The notes under the pieces are model-generated. The model searched no databases, was not told the DNA's origin, and saw only the letters and a program-made list of their open reading frames with translations. The translations under genes were made by a program, and so were the position numbers. Shown here piece after piece: positions 40,641 through 49,418 of a stretch of 64,000 bases of DNA (its first letter is position 1; each line of letters begins with the position of its first letter). Origin of the DNA: SSC3 sp963769585 (GTDB taxonomy: Bacteria > Actinomycetota > Actinomycetes > Propionibacteriales > Nocardioidaceae); NCBI GenBank assembly GCA_963769585.1, contig CAVYMJ010000006.1, forward strand, positions 1,984,001-2,048,000, read 5' to 3'.

Positions 40641-42332
40641 TCAGATTGCGATGCGACGGGACACGATGGCGTCGGCGGCGTTGCGGGCTTCCGCCTGGCC
40701 AGTGACGGCGGCAAGGAAGTCGTCACGGTCCAGGGCCAGCAGCACGGTGTCGACATCTGCGGTGATCGTTGCCGTCCTCGGTACATCGCGGAGCAGCCCG
40801 ATCTCGCCGAAGAAGTCCCCGGCAAGCTGCTGCCGGATCACGTCCTCGCCGTGCGTGACCGTGACCGAACCGGACTCGATGACAAAGAACCGGTCGGAGG
40901 CCTCGCCTTCGCTGATCACGACCTCGCCAGCCGAAACCTCGACCTGCGTCAGCTTGCGCGCCAGGCGTTCGACGACGGCCGGGGACAGAGGCGCGAACAG
41001 TGGGATCGCCTGCAGCACCGGCACACCGGGAGGGACCGCCAGCGTGCGGTCGAGCCGGATCACCTGCGGGATCCAGGGAAGCACAGACAGAGCCACGGCG
41101 AGCCCGAGTACGAGGAGCGATTGGCGGAGGCCGATCAGGTCGATGAGGAACGGCATCAGCAGGGCGCCGAGCGCCATGGAGCCGATTGACGCGCCGTCGA
41201 CGGTCCCGAAGACGCGGGCTAGTACGGCGTCCGGGGTGATCCGCTGCAGGATCGTCGCCATATTGACATCGACGAGGGGATTCCCGAAGCCCATCACGAT
41301 CGCCGCAGCGAAGACGGTGAAGATGCTCGGGGAGATCCAGACGGCCAGCAGAGGGAGGGACCACAGCACGACGCCGACGGCCATGTCGAAGGCGAGCCGT
41401 CTCTTCGGCGCGCGGGCGATGGCCAGGACCCCGCCGAGGATCGCACCGACCCCGAACGCGGAGTCGATATAGCCCACGCCCTCGGGGCCCGTCTCCAGGA
41501 TGTCCACGGCCATCACGACCAGGAAGACCGTTGAGGCGCCAGCGACGATCGTCTGGACGGAGAGCAGCACGGTGACCATCAACACGTTGCGGTCGCGAAC
41601 AACCGCATCGACACCTCCGGTGAGCTGCTTGAAGAAGCCTGCCGGCTCGTGATGGTCGGCTGGGCCGACGAGAGTCGCCTCGCTCTCGGGGCGCGCCCGG
41701 ATCCCCCACACCATCAGCGCGGACCACAAGAAGGTCACCGCGTTGACCATGAACACGGTCGGTACGTCGAAGAGCGTGATCAGGAGAGCACCCAGGCTCG
41801 GCCCGAAGAAGAAGGAGAGGCTCTCCAGGGTGCTCGACGTGCCGTTGGAGGCGGTGAGCTCCTCGGTACTGTCGGCCAGGGCCGGCATCCAGGCGTTCTG
41901 CGCGGGCCGGAAGGCAGAGCCGGCCAGGCTGGCGATGCCGGAGAGCACGAAGACCGGCCAAGCGGGGGTGTCCAGATACAGGCAGGTGGCCGCTGCGGCA
42001 ACCAGCACGAAGCGGACCACGTCCGAGACGACCAGGACCAAGCGCCGGGACCACCGGTCGGCAAAGAGAGCCATTACCGGCGACGCGATCGCGACCAGGG
42101 CAAGGCGGATGGAGAAGTAGAGCCCGACCGCCTTCGCGCCACCAACCCCATAGGCGAACACCGCGACCGCGGTGGCGTACGCCCAGTCACCGACCAGTGA
42201 GCCAGCTAGGGCCAACTGCATCCTGCGCAGGCGTGGGTTGCGGAACACCGAGGCCAGCGAGGCGCCCGTCTCGCGCAGTGCACTGACCGCACCGCCTAGA
42301 AACCCTGTCCCTGTCGTGGCGGTGTCGGTCAT
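40641..42332 (-). CDS. MFS transporter fused to a cyclic-nucleotide-binding domain
   Basis: 563 residues. An MFS-type membrane domain with about 12 segments (about 25-430; motif A-like region ALFADRWSRRLVLV) is joined to a cytosolic cNMP-binding domain (about 435-555). The phosphate-binding cassette region reads FFGEIGLLRDVPRTATITA, with the Glu and Arg that bind the cyclic-phosphate ribose. A cAMP-gated transporter or transport-linked sensor is therefore plausible; the substrate is unknown. The cyclase gene at the start of this window shows that cAMP may be made by this organism. ATG 42332. It stands alone, 57 bp from hemW's start. Confidence 0.88.
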   Translation of the reverse strand: MTDTATTGTGFLGGAVSALRETGASLASVFRNPRLRRMQLALAGSLVGDWAYATAVAVFAYGVGGAKAVGLYFSIRLALVAIASPVMALFADRWSRRLVLVVSDVVRFVLVAAAATCLYLDTPAWPVFVLSGIASLAGSAFRPAQNAWMPALADSTEELTASNGTSSTLESLSFFFGPSLGALLITLFDVPTVFMVNAVTFLWSALMVWGIRARPESEATLVGPADHHEPAGFFKQLTGGVDAVVRDRNVLMVTVLLSVQTIVAGASTVFLVVMAVDILETGPEGVGYIDSAFGVGAILGGVLAIARAPKRRLAFDMAVGVVLWSLPLLAVWISPSIFTVFAAAIVMGFGNPLVDVNMATILQRITPDAVLARVFGTVDGASIGSMALGALLMPFLIDLIGLRQSLLVLGLAVALSVLPWIPQVIRLDRTLAVPPGVPVLQAIPLFAPLSPAVVERLARKLTQVEVSAGEVVISEGEASDRFFVIESGSVTVTHGEDVIRQQLAGDFFGEIGLLRDVPRTATITADVDTVLLALDRDDFLAAVTGQAEARNAADAIVSRRIAI

Positions 42333-42495
42333 GCGCTTGCTGGCCGGCTGTAGCTCATGATGCTGACCCTCCCGAGACTGGACGCTTTTGATCGGATAGT
42401 CCGTGTCGCTGGACGGTCCGCCATGGCCGATGCGACGTCAATGTCAGCGCATCTGTGCCATCGAACACTGATCTGTCCCGTATGGGAAGGGCCTG

Positions 42496-44316
42496 TCAGC
42501 CGTAGAGCGCGTCGATCGTCTCTTTGTTGTTCTGCTCCACGACCTTGCGCTTCACCTTCAGCGACGGAGTGAGCTCCCCGGACTCGACCGTCAGGTCGTG
42601 GTCGAGGATGACGAACTTCTTGATCGTCTCCCACCGGTTCAGCTTCGCGTTGAGCTCGTCGACGGCGTTCTGGAGCATTTCCTTGACCTCAGGTGCCTTC
42701 ACCAGGTCGTCGTACGACCGGCCGGTGAGGCCCTGGTGCTTGGCCCAATCGACGATCGCCTCAGGGTCGAGGGCGATCAGCGCCACGCAGAAGTTCCGCT
42801 CCGCTCCATGCACCAGGAACTGACTGGCGTAGGGGCACAGCGTCTTGAACTGCGACTCGATCGCGGTCGGCGCGATGTACTTGCCACCCGAGGTCTTGAA
42901 CAGGTCCTTCTTGCGGTCGGTGATCCGCAGCATGCCCCCCTCGGTGAACTCACCGATATCGCCGGTGTGGATCCAGCCGTCAACCAGCGTCTCCGCCGTG
43001 GCCTCGGGCTGGTTGTGGTACCCGTCCATCACGCCCGGGCCCGTGATCAGGATCTCGCCATCTTCAGCAATCTTGATCTCCGTGCCGGGGAAGGGCAGAC
43101 CGACCGTACCGAAGGCGTACTGCTCGGGGTGGTTGACCGAGGAGCCGGCCGAGGTCTCGGTCATGCCGTAGCCCTCAAGGATGAGGATCCCTGCGATGTG
43201 GAACCACTCGGCCACCTCGCGGTTGAGCGCGGCGGCGCCGGAGATGAAGAAGCGGACACGTCCGCCGAAACGATCCCGGATCTTGGCGAAGACCAGCTTG
43301 TCGAACAGCGCATGCTGGACGGCGAGGTGGGGCGGGACGCTCTTATCGGCGGCCTTGAGGTCTTCCACCTGCCTGCCGACGGCGAAGGCTCGGTCGAAGA
43401 TCTTCTTCTTCAGGCCGCCCTCCTGCTCCTGCATCGTCATGATCCTGCCGTGCGCCTTCTCGAAGATGCGCGGGGCAGCGCCCATGAACGTGGGCCGGAT
43501 GACGGCCAGGTTGTCGATGATCTTGTCGATCCGCCCGTCGATGACCGTCGGGAAGCCACAGGCGAGCTGGGTCGAGATCAGCACCTTGCCGAAGACGTGC
43601 GCCATCGGCAGCCAGAGGAACTGCAGGTCGTCCTCGCTGAGAATGCCCTGAGCCGCGATCGCGGCACCCTCGTACGTCGAGGCAGCGTGCTGCAGCCGCA
43701 CACCCTTGGGGCGTCCGGTCGTGCCCGAGGTGTAGATCAAGGTGGCGAGATCGTCACCCTTGGTGGCGTCGACCCGCTGCTTGACCGCGTCGGCGTCGCT
43801 CGAGAGCAGCTCCTCGCCCAGCTTCTCCAGGTCGCTGAAGCTGATCACCCAGTCGTCGTCGGTCGCGCCGTCGTAGGTGATGACCTTCTGCAGATGCGGC
43901 AGCTCGGCCTTCTTCTCGACGAGCTTGGCGATCTGCCCCTCGTCCTCGGCGAAGACGAAGCGGCACTCGGAGTCAGAGAGGATGTAGGCCACATCGTCGG
44001 CCATGGTGGACGGGTACACGGTCGTCGTGGCGCCGCCAGCGGCCATGATCGCCAGGTCGGAGACGATCCACTCGTAGCGGGTGGTGGACGCGATACCGGC
44101 GCGCTGTCCGGGCTCGATGCCGAGCGCGATGAGCCCGGCCGCGAGACGGCTGACCTTGGCCCCGGCCTCGCGCCAGGTGACGGACTCCCAGTGCTCGCCC
44201 ACGGGATAGCGGAAGGCTTCGCGGCTGGCGCTCTTCTCCACGCGGTCGAAGAACTGGCGTCCGACCGTCAGCGGGCGCTTCTCGATCTCGGTCAGGTCAT
44301 AGTTGATCGGGCTCAC
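42496..44316 (-). CDS. Long-chain fatty acid-CoA ligase
   Basis: 606 residues of the adenylate-forming superfamily. The phosphate loop is LIYTSGTTGRPKGVRL near 195; EGYGMTETSAGS, the GWIHTGDIGEF motif, DRKKDLFKTSGGKYIAP and the catalytic Lys region LTPSLKVKRKVV near the C-terminus are also present. It activates fatty acids to acyl-CoA via acyl-AMP, feeding membrane lipid synthesis or beta-oxidation; it resembles the FadD15 type. GTG 44316. The upstream 95 bp contain a short palindrome (44364-44379) that may be an operator. Confidence 0.94.
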   Translation of the reverse strand: MSPINYDLTEIEKRPLTVGRQFFDRVEKSASREAFRYPVGEHWESVTWREAGAKVSRLAAGLIALGIEPGQRAGIASTTRYEWIVSDLAIMAAGGATTTVYPSTMADDVAYILSDSECRFVFAEDEGQIAKLVEKKAELPHLQKVITYDGATDDDWVISFSDLEKLGEELLSSDADAVKQRVDATKGDDLATLIYTSGTTGRPKGVRLQHAASTYEGAAIAAQGILSEDDLQFLWLPMAHVFGKVLISTQLACGFPTVIDGRIDKIIDNLAVIRPTFMGAAPRIFEKAHGRIMTMQEQEGGLKKKIFDRAFAVGRQVEDLKAADKSVPPHLAVQHALFDKLVFAKIRDRFGGRVRFFISGAAALNREVAEWFHIAGILILEGYGMTETSAGSSVNHPEQYAFGTVGLPFPGTEIKIAEDGEILITGPGVMDGYHNQPEATAETLVDGWIHTGDIGEFTEGGMLRITDRKKDLFKTSGGKYIAPTAIESQFKTLCPYASQFLVHGAERNFCVALIALDPEAIVDWAKHQGLTGRSYDDLVKAPEVKEMLQNAVDELNAKLNRWETIKKFVILDHDLTVESGELTPSLKVKRKVVEQNNKETIDALYG

Positions 44317-44363
44317 GAGCTACCTCTCGGTTCTGTGGTGTTGACCACAATCTATTTCACGTC

Positions 44364-44379
44364 GCTACTCACGGGTAGC
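44364..44379. promoter_or_regulatory. Short palindrome upstream of the acyl-CoA ligase gene
   Basis: GCTAC - TCACGG - GTAGC, 5-bp arms with a 6-base spacer, about 48 bp before the ligase start. It could be a TetR- or GntR-type operator, but short palindromes are common by chance. Confidence 0.3.
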
Positions 44380-44411
44380 CGAGCCCCCGGTTCGTGGACT
44401 CCGGCCTTTGC

Positions 44412-44942
44412 CTAGAGGCTCAGCGTGCGGCCCGCCACACACAGCAGGACCTCGTCGCACGCGGAGGCTACCGCAGAGTTGAGCTTGCCCATCTCGTCCC
44501 GGAAGCGCCGGCCGGACCAGGAGTCCGGGACGACCCCCTGCCCGACCTCGTTGGTGACCAGCACCAGGTCCCGGGTCGAGGTGCGGACCGCGTCCAGGAG
44601 CGCCGCGGTCTCCAGTTCCAGCGCGTGGTGTCCGGCGCTGGCTCCGGCTCCCTCGTCCCAGCAGCCCGCCCGGTCCATCACCCGGGTAAGCCACAACGTG
44701 AGGCAGTCCACCAGCAGCGGACCTCCCGTCGCGGTCAACGCCGTCACCAGGTCGATGCTCTCCAGCGTGGTCCACGAAGGCGGTCTCAGGGCTCGGTGTC
44801 GTGCGACACGCTGGCTCCAGTCGGGGTCGTCCGCCTCGACGTACCCGGTGGCGACGTAGGTGACCTCCGGCCGTCCGGCCAGCAGCGACTCCGCCACGGC
44901 AGTCTTCCCCGACCGGGCGCCACCGATCACCAGCGTCCTCAT
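44412..44942 (-). CDS. cobU: Adenosylcobinamide kinase / phosphate guanylyltransferase
   Basis: 176 residues. The N-terminal P-loop GGARSGKTAVAE at about 7-18 is typical of CobU; AtGyveaDDPDW-like residues and HRALRPPSWTTLE with the GMP-accepting His follow, and VTNEVGQGVVPDS with FRDEMGKLN complete the family pattern. CobU phosphorylates adenosylcobinamide and transfers GMP in the nucleotide-loop step, used for salvage of imported corrinoids. ATG 44942 overlaps the S-component stop by four bases. As last gene of the cobalamin-riboswitch operon, its presence supports corrinoid uptake as the operon's role. Confidence 0.92.
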   Translation of the reverse strand: MRTLVIGGARSGKTAVAESLLAGRPEVTYVATGYVEADDPDWSQRVARHRALRPPSWTTLESIDLVTALTATGGPLLVDCLTLWLTRVMDRAGCWDEGAGASAGHHALELETAALLDAVRTSTRDLVLVTNEVGQGVVPDSWSGRRFRDEMGKLNSAVASACDEVLLCVAGRTLSL

Positions 44943-45748
44943 GCTGCGGACCGTTCGAAGATGGCGCGCGCGTCGAACCGGGCCAGCCGCGAGACCCGGC
45001 GCAGCGCGCGCAGCAGCGGCGTCCCGAGGAAGAGGACCAGCACCAGCGTGAACAGCCCCCGCGAGACGTCCCAGATCACCGAGGTGGTCAGGTAGTAGCG
45101 GCCGTAGTTGACCAGGTTGTCGCCCGTTGAGGCTCCCGGAACGAAGCTGATCGCGTCGCCGAAGCGCCCGAAGGGCCAGAACCACAGGTTCATCAGCGCG
45201 CCGTACAGCACGCCGAGGACGAAACCCAGCGCGGCAAGCGCGAGGACCTCGGCTCGCCCGCGCAGCGCGGGCAGGCACCCGGAGAGGAACCCGACCCAGC
45301 CGGCGGCCATCATCTGGAAGGGCAGCCAAGGCCCCACACCACCGGTGATCAAGGCCCCGACGAAGAGGGTCAGGCAGCCTTGGACGAAGCCGAAGCCCCT
45401 GCCGAAGACCCGGCCGCCCAGCATGATGAACACGAAGCTCGGCTCGAGCCCGGCGACACCGGGTGAGAGTGCTCGCATCGCGCCGCCGACCGAGGCCAGC
45501 ATGCCGAGCAGTGCGACGGCCTTCGCGTCGATCCCCCCTGCGTTGAGCTCGGCGAGGACGATGGCCGCCAGGAGCGGCAGGATGACGACGAAGACCCAGG
45601 GCGCGTCGCTGCTGTGCGACGAGGCCTCCACCACGCCGCCCGGGTGGAAGACGAACGGCCAGCCGAAGGCAGCGAGGCTGACAAGACTGGCCAGCAGGAG
45701 CGCCGCCGCAGCCGAAGCATGGAACCGGATGACGGTCACGTCACTCAC
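44939..45748 (-). CDS. ECF transporter substrate-binding (S) component
   Basis: 269 residues with about seven hydrophobic segments, including ALLLASLVSLAAFGWPFVF and WVFVVILPLLAAIVLAELNA, the Gly-rich GFVQGCLTLFVGALITGGVG, and a final VIWDVSRGLFTLVLVLFLG. This is the S-component layout. Given the riboswitch and cobU, the ligand is probably cobalamin or a cobinamide; this is inference, since S components are too diverse to assign by sequence. GTG 45748 overlaps the fused ATPase gene by eight bases; GTG 45739 is an alternative. Confidence 0.88.
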   Translation of the reverse strand: MSDVTVIRFHASAAAALLLASLVSLAAFGWPFVFHPGGVVEASSHSSDAPWVFVVILPLLAAIVLAELNAGGIDAKAVALLGMLASVGGAMRALSPGVAGLEPSFVFIMLGGRVFGRGFGFVQGCLTLFVGALITGGVGPWLPFQMMAAGWVGFLSGCLPALRGRAEVLALAALGFVLGVLYGALMNLWFWPFGRFGDAISFVPGASTGDNLVNYGRYYLTTSVIWDVSRGLFTLVLVLFLGTPLLRALRRVSRLARFDARAIFERSAA

Positions 45749-47315
45749 GGACCAGCTCCAGGGCCGAGACGACATCTGCTGCGGTGAGCCAGCGCTGGGG
45801 GGACATCACCTTGGAGACCTGCGGAGCGAACGCCGGTGAGAAGACCACGACCTCGGGTGCCGGACCGTCGGCGACGACCTCGCCGTCAGCGAGAACCACG
45901 ACGCGGGTAGCCACCTCGGCGACGAGCTCCACATCGTGGGTGGCCAGGACGACGCCGTGGCCCTGGTCGGCCAACGAGCGCAGCAACGTGACGAGTCGAC
46001 GCTTCGCCGCATAGTCCAGACCACGGGTCGGCTCGTCCAGCAGGAGCAGCCGAGGCTTCGCGGCGAGCACGACAGCCAGGGCCAGAGCCAGCTTCTCGCC
46101 TTCGGACAGGTCGCGTGGATGGCTCCCCGCGTCGATCCCGGGGTTGATCCGGTCGAGGAGCGTCCGCGTCGAGCCGACCTCGGCTGCCGCGTCACGATCC
46201 GAGGTCGAGCACTCGTCGGCCACCGTGGCGGCGTACAGCAGGTCGGAAGGGACTTGAGGCACCAGGCCCGCGGGGGCCGCGCTGACCCGCCCGGAGTCGG
46301 GCTTGTGCAGACCGACCAGCGACCGCAGCCAGGTGGACTTGCCGGCGCCGTTGCGCCCCATCAGCGCCACGACCTCGCCTTCGCGCACGGAGAGCGAGAC
46401 GCCCTTCAACACGGGCTGGTGGGCATAGCCGGCGACGAGGTCGGTGGCAGTGACCAGCTCCTCGCCCAACACCCGGGCCAGGTGCGCCGGAGGCTCGACA
46501 TCCTTCAGGCGGCGGCGCAGCTCGACGGAGCGGCGGCGAGCGTCGCGGACGGTCAGCGGGAGAGGCGTCCAGCCGGCGCCGCGGCCGAGCTCGATCACCG
46601 AAGGAGCTATCGGGGTCGTGGCCAAGATCTCCGCGGGCGCACCGTGTACGACGGGCGCGCCACCGCCCGGTACGTGGATCACCCGGTCGACGTACTGCAC
46701 CACCCGCTCGAGCCGGTGCTCGGCCAGCACCACGGTCAGGCTCAGGTCATGGACGAGCCGCTGCAGCACCGAGAGCACCTCCTCGGCCGCCAGCGGGTCC
46801 AGCGCCGAGGTCGGCTCGTCGAGCACCAGGATCCGGGGGTGGGCGGTCAGCACCGAGCCGATGGCGACTCGCTGCTGCTGCCCGCCGGAGAGCTGGGCCA
46901 GCGGGCGGCCCCTCAGCTCGGCCAGACCGAGCACGTCAAGGATCTCCTCCACCCGCTTGCGCATGACGGCCGGCGCCACCCCGAGCGACTCCATCCCGTA
47001 AGCCAGCTCGTCCTCCACGTTGTCGGTTACGAAGCCAGACAGCGGGTCCTGCCCGACGAAGCCGACCACGTCGGCGAGGTCACGCGGCCGGTGCGTCGCG
47101 GTGTCGCGCCCGTCGACCAGGACCCTGCCTCTCAAGGTTCCTCCGGAGAAGTGCGGGACCAGGCCGTTGACCGTGCGCAGCAAGGTGGTCTTGCCGCTGC
47201 CGGTGCTACCCATGACCAGGCAGAACTCTCCCTCGGCGATGCTGAGGTCGACGTGCTCAAGGACCGGCCTGTCGGCGCCGGCATAGGTGACCGAGACGTC
47301 CTCGAAGCGGATCAT
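45741..47315 (-). CDS. ECF transporter ATPase, two fused ATP-binding domains (EcfA-EcfA')
   Basis: 524 residues containing two complete ABC ATPase domains. Domain 1 (1-245) has Walker A MGSTGSGKTT, signature LSGGQQQRV and Walker B ILVLDEPTSALD. Domain 2 (about 285-520) has Walker A MGRNGAGKST, signature LSEGEKLALAL and Walker B LLLLDEPTRGLD. Each is paired with a His-containing switch (LAEHRLE, LATHDVE). In most firmicutes the two ATPases are separate genes; fusion is typical of actinobacteria. It powers uptake together with EcfT and the S component, whose genes overlap or abut it. ATG 47315. Confidence 0.95.
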   Translation of the reverse strand: MIRFEDVSVTYAGADRPVLEHVDLSIAEGEFCLVMGSTGSGKTTLLRTVNGLVPHFSGGTLRGRVLVDGRDTATHRPRDLADVVGFVGQDPLSGFVTDNVEDELAYGMESLGVAPAVMRKRVEEILDVLGLAELRGRPLAQLSGGQQQRVAIGSVLTAHPRILVLDEPTSALDPLAAEEVLSVLQRLVHDLSLTVVLAEHRLERVVQYVDRVIHVPGGGAPVVHGAPAEILATTPIAPSVIELGRGAGWTPLPLTVRDARRRSVELRRRLKDVEPPAHLARVLGEELVTATDLVAGYAHQPVLKGVSLSVREGEVVALMGRNGAGKSTWLRSLVGLHKPDSGRVSAAPAGLVPQVPSDLLYAATVADECSTSDRDAAAEVGSTRTLLDRINPGIDAGSHPRDLSEGEKLALALAVVLAAKPRLLLLDEPTRGLDYAAKRRLVTLLRSLADQGHGVVLATHDVELVAEVATRVVVLADGEVVADGPAPEVVVFSPAFAPQVSKVMSPQRWLTAADVVSALELVRE

Positions 47316-48403
47316 CGCGCCACCTCACGGGGCAGCGGTGGGGCGAGCACAGCCGGCAGCATGGCGACGAGGATCCCGAGGCAGGCGAGAACGGGCACGG
47401 GCGGGACCATGGTCGGGCTGACCAGCACCAGCAGAGTCGGGTCCTGGTGAACCTGCCAGAACATCGCGACTGCGGCCACCGCGCCACAACCCACCACGAG
47501 CAGCTCAGGCACGGCCCAGGGGTCCGGGCGGTACCGGGTGCGGTCGGTACGCCGTCCTCCGACCCCGATCCCCACCAGGCTGACCAGCAGCCCTGCCGCG
47601 AGCGCTGGCGCGCCCATCCAGGTCTGCGAGGTGCCGCCGAGGACGCCGTACAGCCCCAGGCAGACGCCGAGCATTCCGACCAGGACCAGGGCCGAGGTGA
47701 CAGCCCGGGACCGCGGGTCCGAGACCGTGGTGCGGCCATAGCCCCGTGAGTCCATCGCTGCTGCGAGGTCGACCGACCGTTCGAGCGCGCCCTCGAGGAT
47801 CGGCATCATCAGCCGGCCGTAGCGCCGTACGCCGCCAGGGCTGCCGCGCAGCTGGGCCGCCATCCGGACCCGCTTGGCATCACTGACCAGCTGTGGCGTG
47901 AAGGTCAGCGCAATGACACAGGCAATGCCGATCTCGTACAGCGCCGCCGGGACGTACCGCAGGAGCTGGCGAGCAGAGCCCAGTGCGTTCGCGGCACCGA
48001 TGCAGCAGAAGATGGCGGCAAGCTGCAGCGCGAAGTACAAGGCGTTGAGCACGGTCTCGAGAGTCACGTCTCCGCCCAGCTTGACGCCCGTCGACTCCGG
48101 CAGCGGGATCTCCGGCAGCGTGAAGAGCACGGTGAGGCCCTGGCCGTGCCCGGAGAGCAGCGCCTGGAAGACCAGGTGGATGGCGATCACGACCATGGCC
48201 AGCTTGAAGAAGAAGGCGTACGAGTCGGCCCACGGGGTGTTCCCGCGCCGAGCCGACACCACGAACCAGGTGACCGCCATGATCAGGAGCAGCGGGACCG
48301 GGTTCAGGGTGCGGCTCGCCGCGGCAGCCAGACCCAGTGCCCACAGCCACCAGGCCCCCGGGTGCAGGCCCCGCGGGTAGGTGACGAGGTGGCGTGGGTG
48401 CAC
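47312..48403 (-). CDS. ecfT: ECF transporter transmembrane protein EcfT
   Basis: 363 residues. The N-terminal half has the EcfT membrane bundle (about 20-130) and two cytosolic coupling motifs near the middle, SARQLLRYVPAALYEIGIAC with AAQLRGSPGGVRRYGRLMMP, which contact the ATPases, and AAAMDSRGYG. The C-terminal third adds further hydrophobic segments. It scaffolds the ATPase and S component. GTG 48403 lies six bases after the surface-protein stop, and the end overlaps the ATPase start by four bases. Confidence 0.9.
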   Translation of the reverse strand: MHPRHLVTYPRGLHPGAWWLWALGLAAAASRTLNPVPLLLIMAVTWFVVSARRGNTPWADSYAFFFKLAMVVIAIHLVFQALLSGHGQGLTVLFTLPEIPLPESTGVKLGGDVTLETVLNALYFALQLAAIFCCIGAANALGSARQLLRYVPAALYEIGIACVIALTFTPQLVSDAKRVRMAAQLRGSPGGVRRYGRLMMPILEGALERSVDLAAAMDSRGYGRTTVSDPRSRAVTSALVLVGMLGVCLGLYGVLGGTSQTWMGAPALAAGLLVSLVGIGVGGRRTDRTRYRPDPWAVPELLVVGCGAVAAVAMFWQVHQDPTLLVLVSPTMVPPVPVLACLGILVAMLPAVLAPPLPREVAR

Positions 48404-48409
48404 GAGAGC

Positions 48410-49144
48410 TCAGCTGGTCCGCGTACGGCGGCGCTGCAGCACCAGCCCGGCGGCCACGATCGCAGCCAGTGCCGCTCCGCTCAGCCCGAGCAGCAGTCCG
48501 TTGTTGTCGTCGTCGGCGTCCTGGTCCGAGGCCTCGGTGCCGTCGGCCGGCGACTCCGACCCGGCGATGGCGAACTCCACCGGCTCGCCGTCGGCCGGCG
48601 TCCCGGTCTTCACCAAGGTGCCGAGGCAGCCGGTGGCCGGGTACCCCTGGATGCCGCACACCGAAGGCCCGAACGAGGACTTCTCCGTCCGTACGTCGGG
48701 GAAGGCCGCCTGCAGCGTCTGCAGCCCGTTCGCCTTGGTCGGTACGACCGCGCAGGCGGCTGCAGGCGCCGGAGTGGTCTCGCCGCCAGCGGCGTCCGAC
48801 GCGACGCCGTAGTCGACCAGGACCGCGACGCGCTTCTGCTCCGGCTCCGCACTGGCAGCAGAGCAGACCGAGTCGAAGGTCAGGGTCTCCAGGTCCGCAC
48901 GCGGGAGGTTGGGGTTGGTGAAGTCGGCGGGGGCCGCGAAGCGGTACGCCTCGATCGACCCTTCAGCGGGGGTGGTGCCACCAGGGCCCACCTGCTGGCT
49001 CACGAACGAGCCGTCCTGGACGGCGAAGTAGGCCCAGTACTTGTAGACGTCCGCAGCATGGGCGGGCGGGGCGGCCAGAACGGTCAGGGTGGCCAGACCT
49101 GCGGCGACGCCGGCGCTGAGTCGGCGGACGGAGGCGAGCTTCAT
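48410..49144 (-). CDS. SCO2322-type exported protein with C-terminal membrane anchor
   Basis: 244 residues. A signal peptide (VRRLSAGVAAGLATLTVLAA with cleavage after AHA) is followed by a mature domain beginning DVYKYWAYFAVQDGSFV. Four cysteines are present (SVCSAAS, AACAVV, SVCGIQG, TGCLG), then an acidic linker and a C-terminal membrane segment (LLLGLSGAALAAIVAAGLVL) with a RRRTRTS tail. Homologues lie at the head of the ECF operon in Streptomyces. Being the first gene behind a cobalamin riboswitch, it may be a surface corrinoid-capture protein; this is inference. ATG 49144 has GGAAGGA upstream, which rejects the earlier ATG at 49186 within the riboswitch expression region. Confidence 0.85.
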   Translation of the reverse strand: MKLASVRRLSAGVAAGLATLTVLAAPPAHAADVYKYWAYFAVQDGSFVSQQVGPGGTTPAEGSIEAYRFAAPADFTNPNLPRADLETLTFDSVCSAASAEPEQKRVAVLVDYGVASDAAGGETTPAPAAACAVVPTKANGLQTLQAAFPDVRTEKSSFGPSVCGIQGYPATGCLGTLVKTGTPADGEPVEFAIAGSESPADGTEASDQDADDDNNGLLLGLSGAALAAIVAAGLVLQRRRTRTS

Positions 49145-49166
49145 CGTGAGTTCCTTCCCGCTGCAG

Positions 49167-49195
49167 CAGAAAGGGTGCTCGCGCACCCACTTCTG
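49167..49195 (-). promoter_or_regulatory. Hairpin between the cobalamin aptamer and the first ORF
   Basis: GGGTGC - GCGA - GCACCC forms a perfect 6-bp stem, extended by CAGAA/TTCTG arms across a small internal loop. It ends about eight bases before the Shine-Dalgarno. It may be part of the riboswitch expression platform; a short U-rich stretch follows but not a full terminator tract. Confidence 0.5.
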
Positions 49196-49204
49196 TTTCC
49201 TCGA

Positions 49205-49355
49205 CAGCGTGGATGTCAGTCGCCGTGCAGCAGGTGTTCCGGCTCGCCACCAGCGAGTGCTGGGTGCCTACGGTTGCGGGTCAGCGCCGGGATTCGACCG
49301 GCTTCCCCTGGACTGCGCGGAGAGGGTTGTACGCCGCCCCGGTTGGGCGACGCAC
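49205..49355 (-). ncRNA. Cobalamin riboswitch
   Basis: On the minus strand the core consensus is clear. GGGGAAGCCGGT is followed by CGAATCCCGGCGCTGACCCGCAACCGTA, then a hairpin, then the B12 box AGCCGGAACACCTGCTGC (49244-49227). Closing-stem bases GTCGCC and GGCGAC occur at the two ends. It heads the operon of the surface protein, EcfT, EcfA, S component and cobU. Binding of adenosylcobalamin would be expected to switch the operon off. Boundaries are approximate. Confidence 0.92.
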
Positions 49356-49418
49356 CAAACTAACACCACTGAGCGGAGGCGAGCGGGCTCCGGCCGGGTG
49401 AGATGCGCCGCACTGCGG

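Noticed and set aside
44943..45329. N-terminal extension of cobU
   Set aside because: It is out-of-frame sequence over the S-component gene; the P-loop begins at the ATG 44942, which overlaps the upstream stop.
49265..49325. tRNA-like T-loop (GGTCGAATCCC) on the minus strand
   Set aside because: No cloverleaf or anticodon arm can be built; the bases fit the conserved core of the cobalamin riboswitch.
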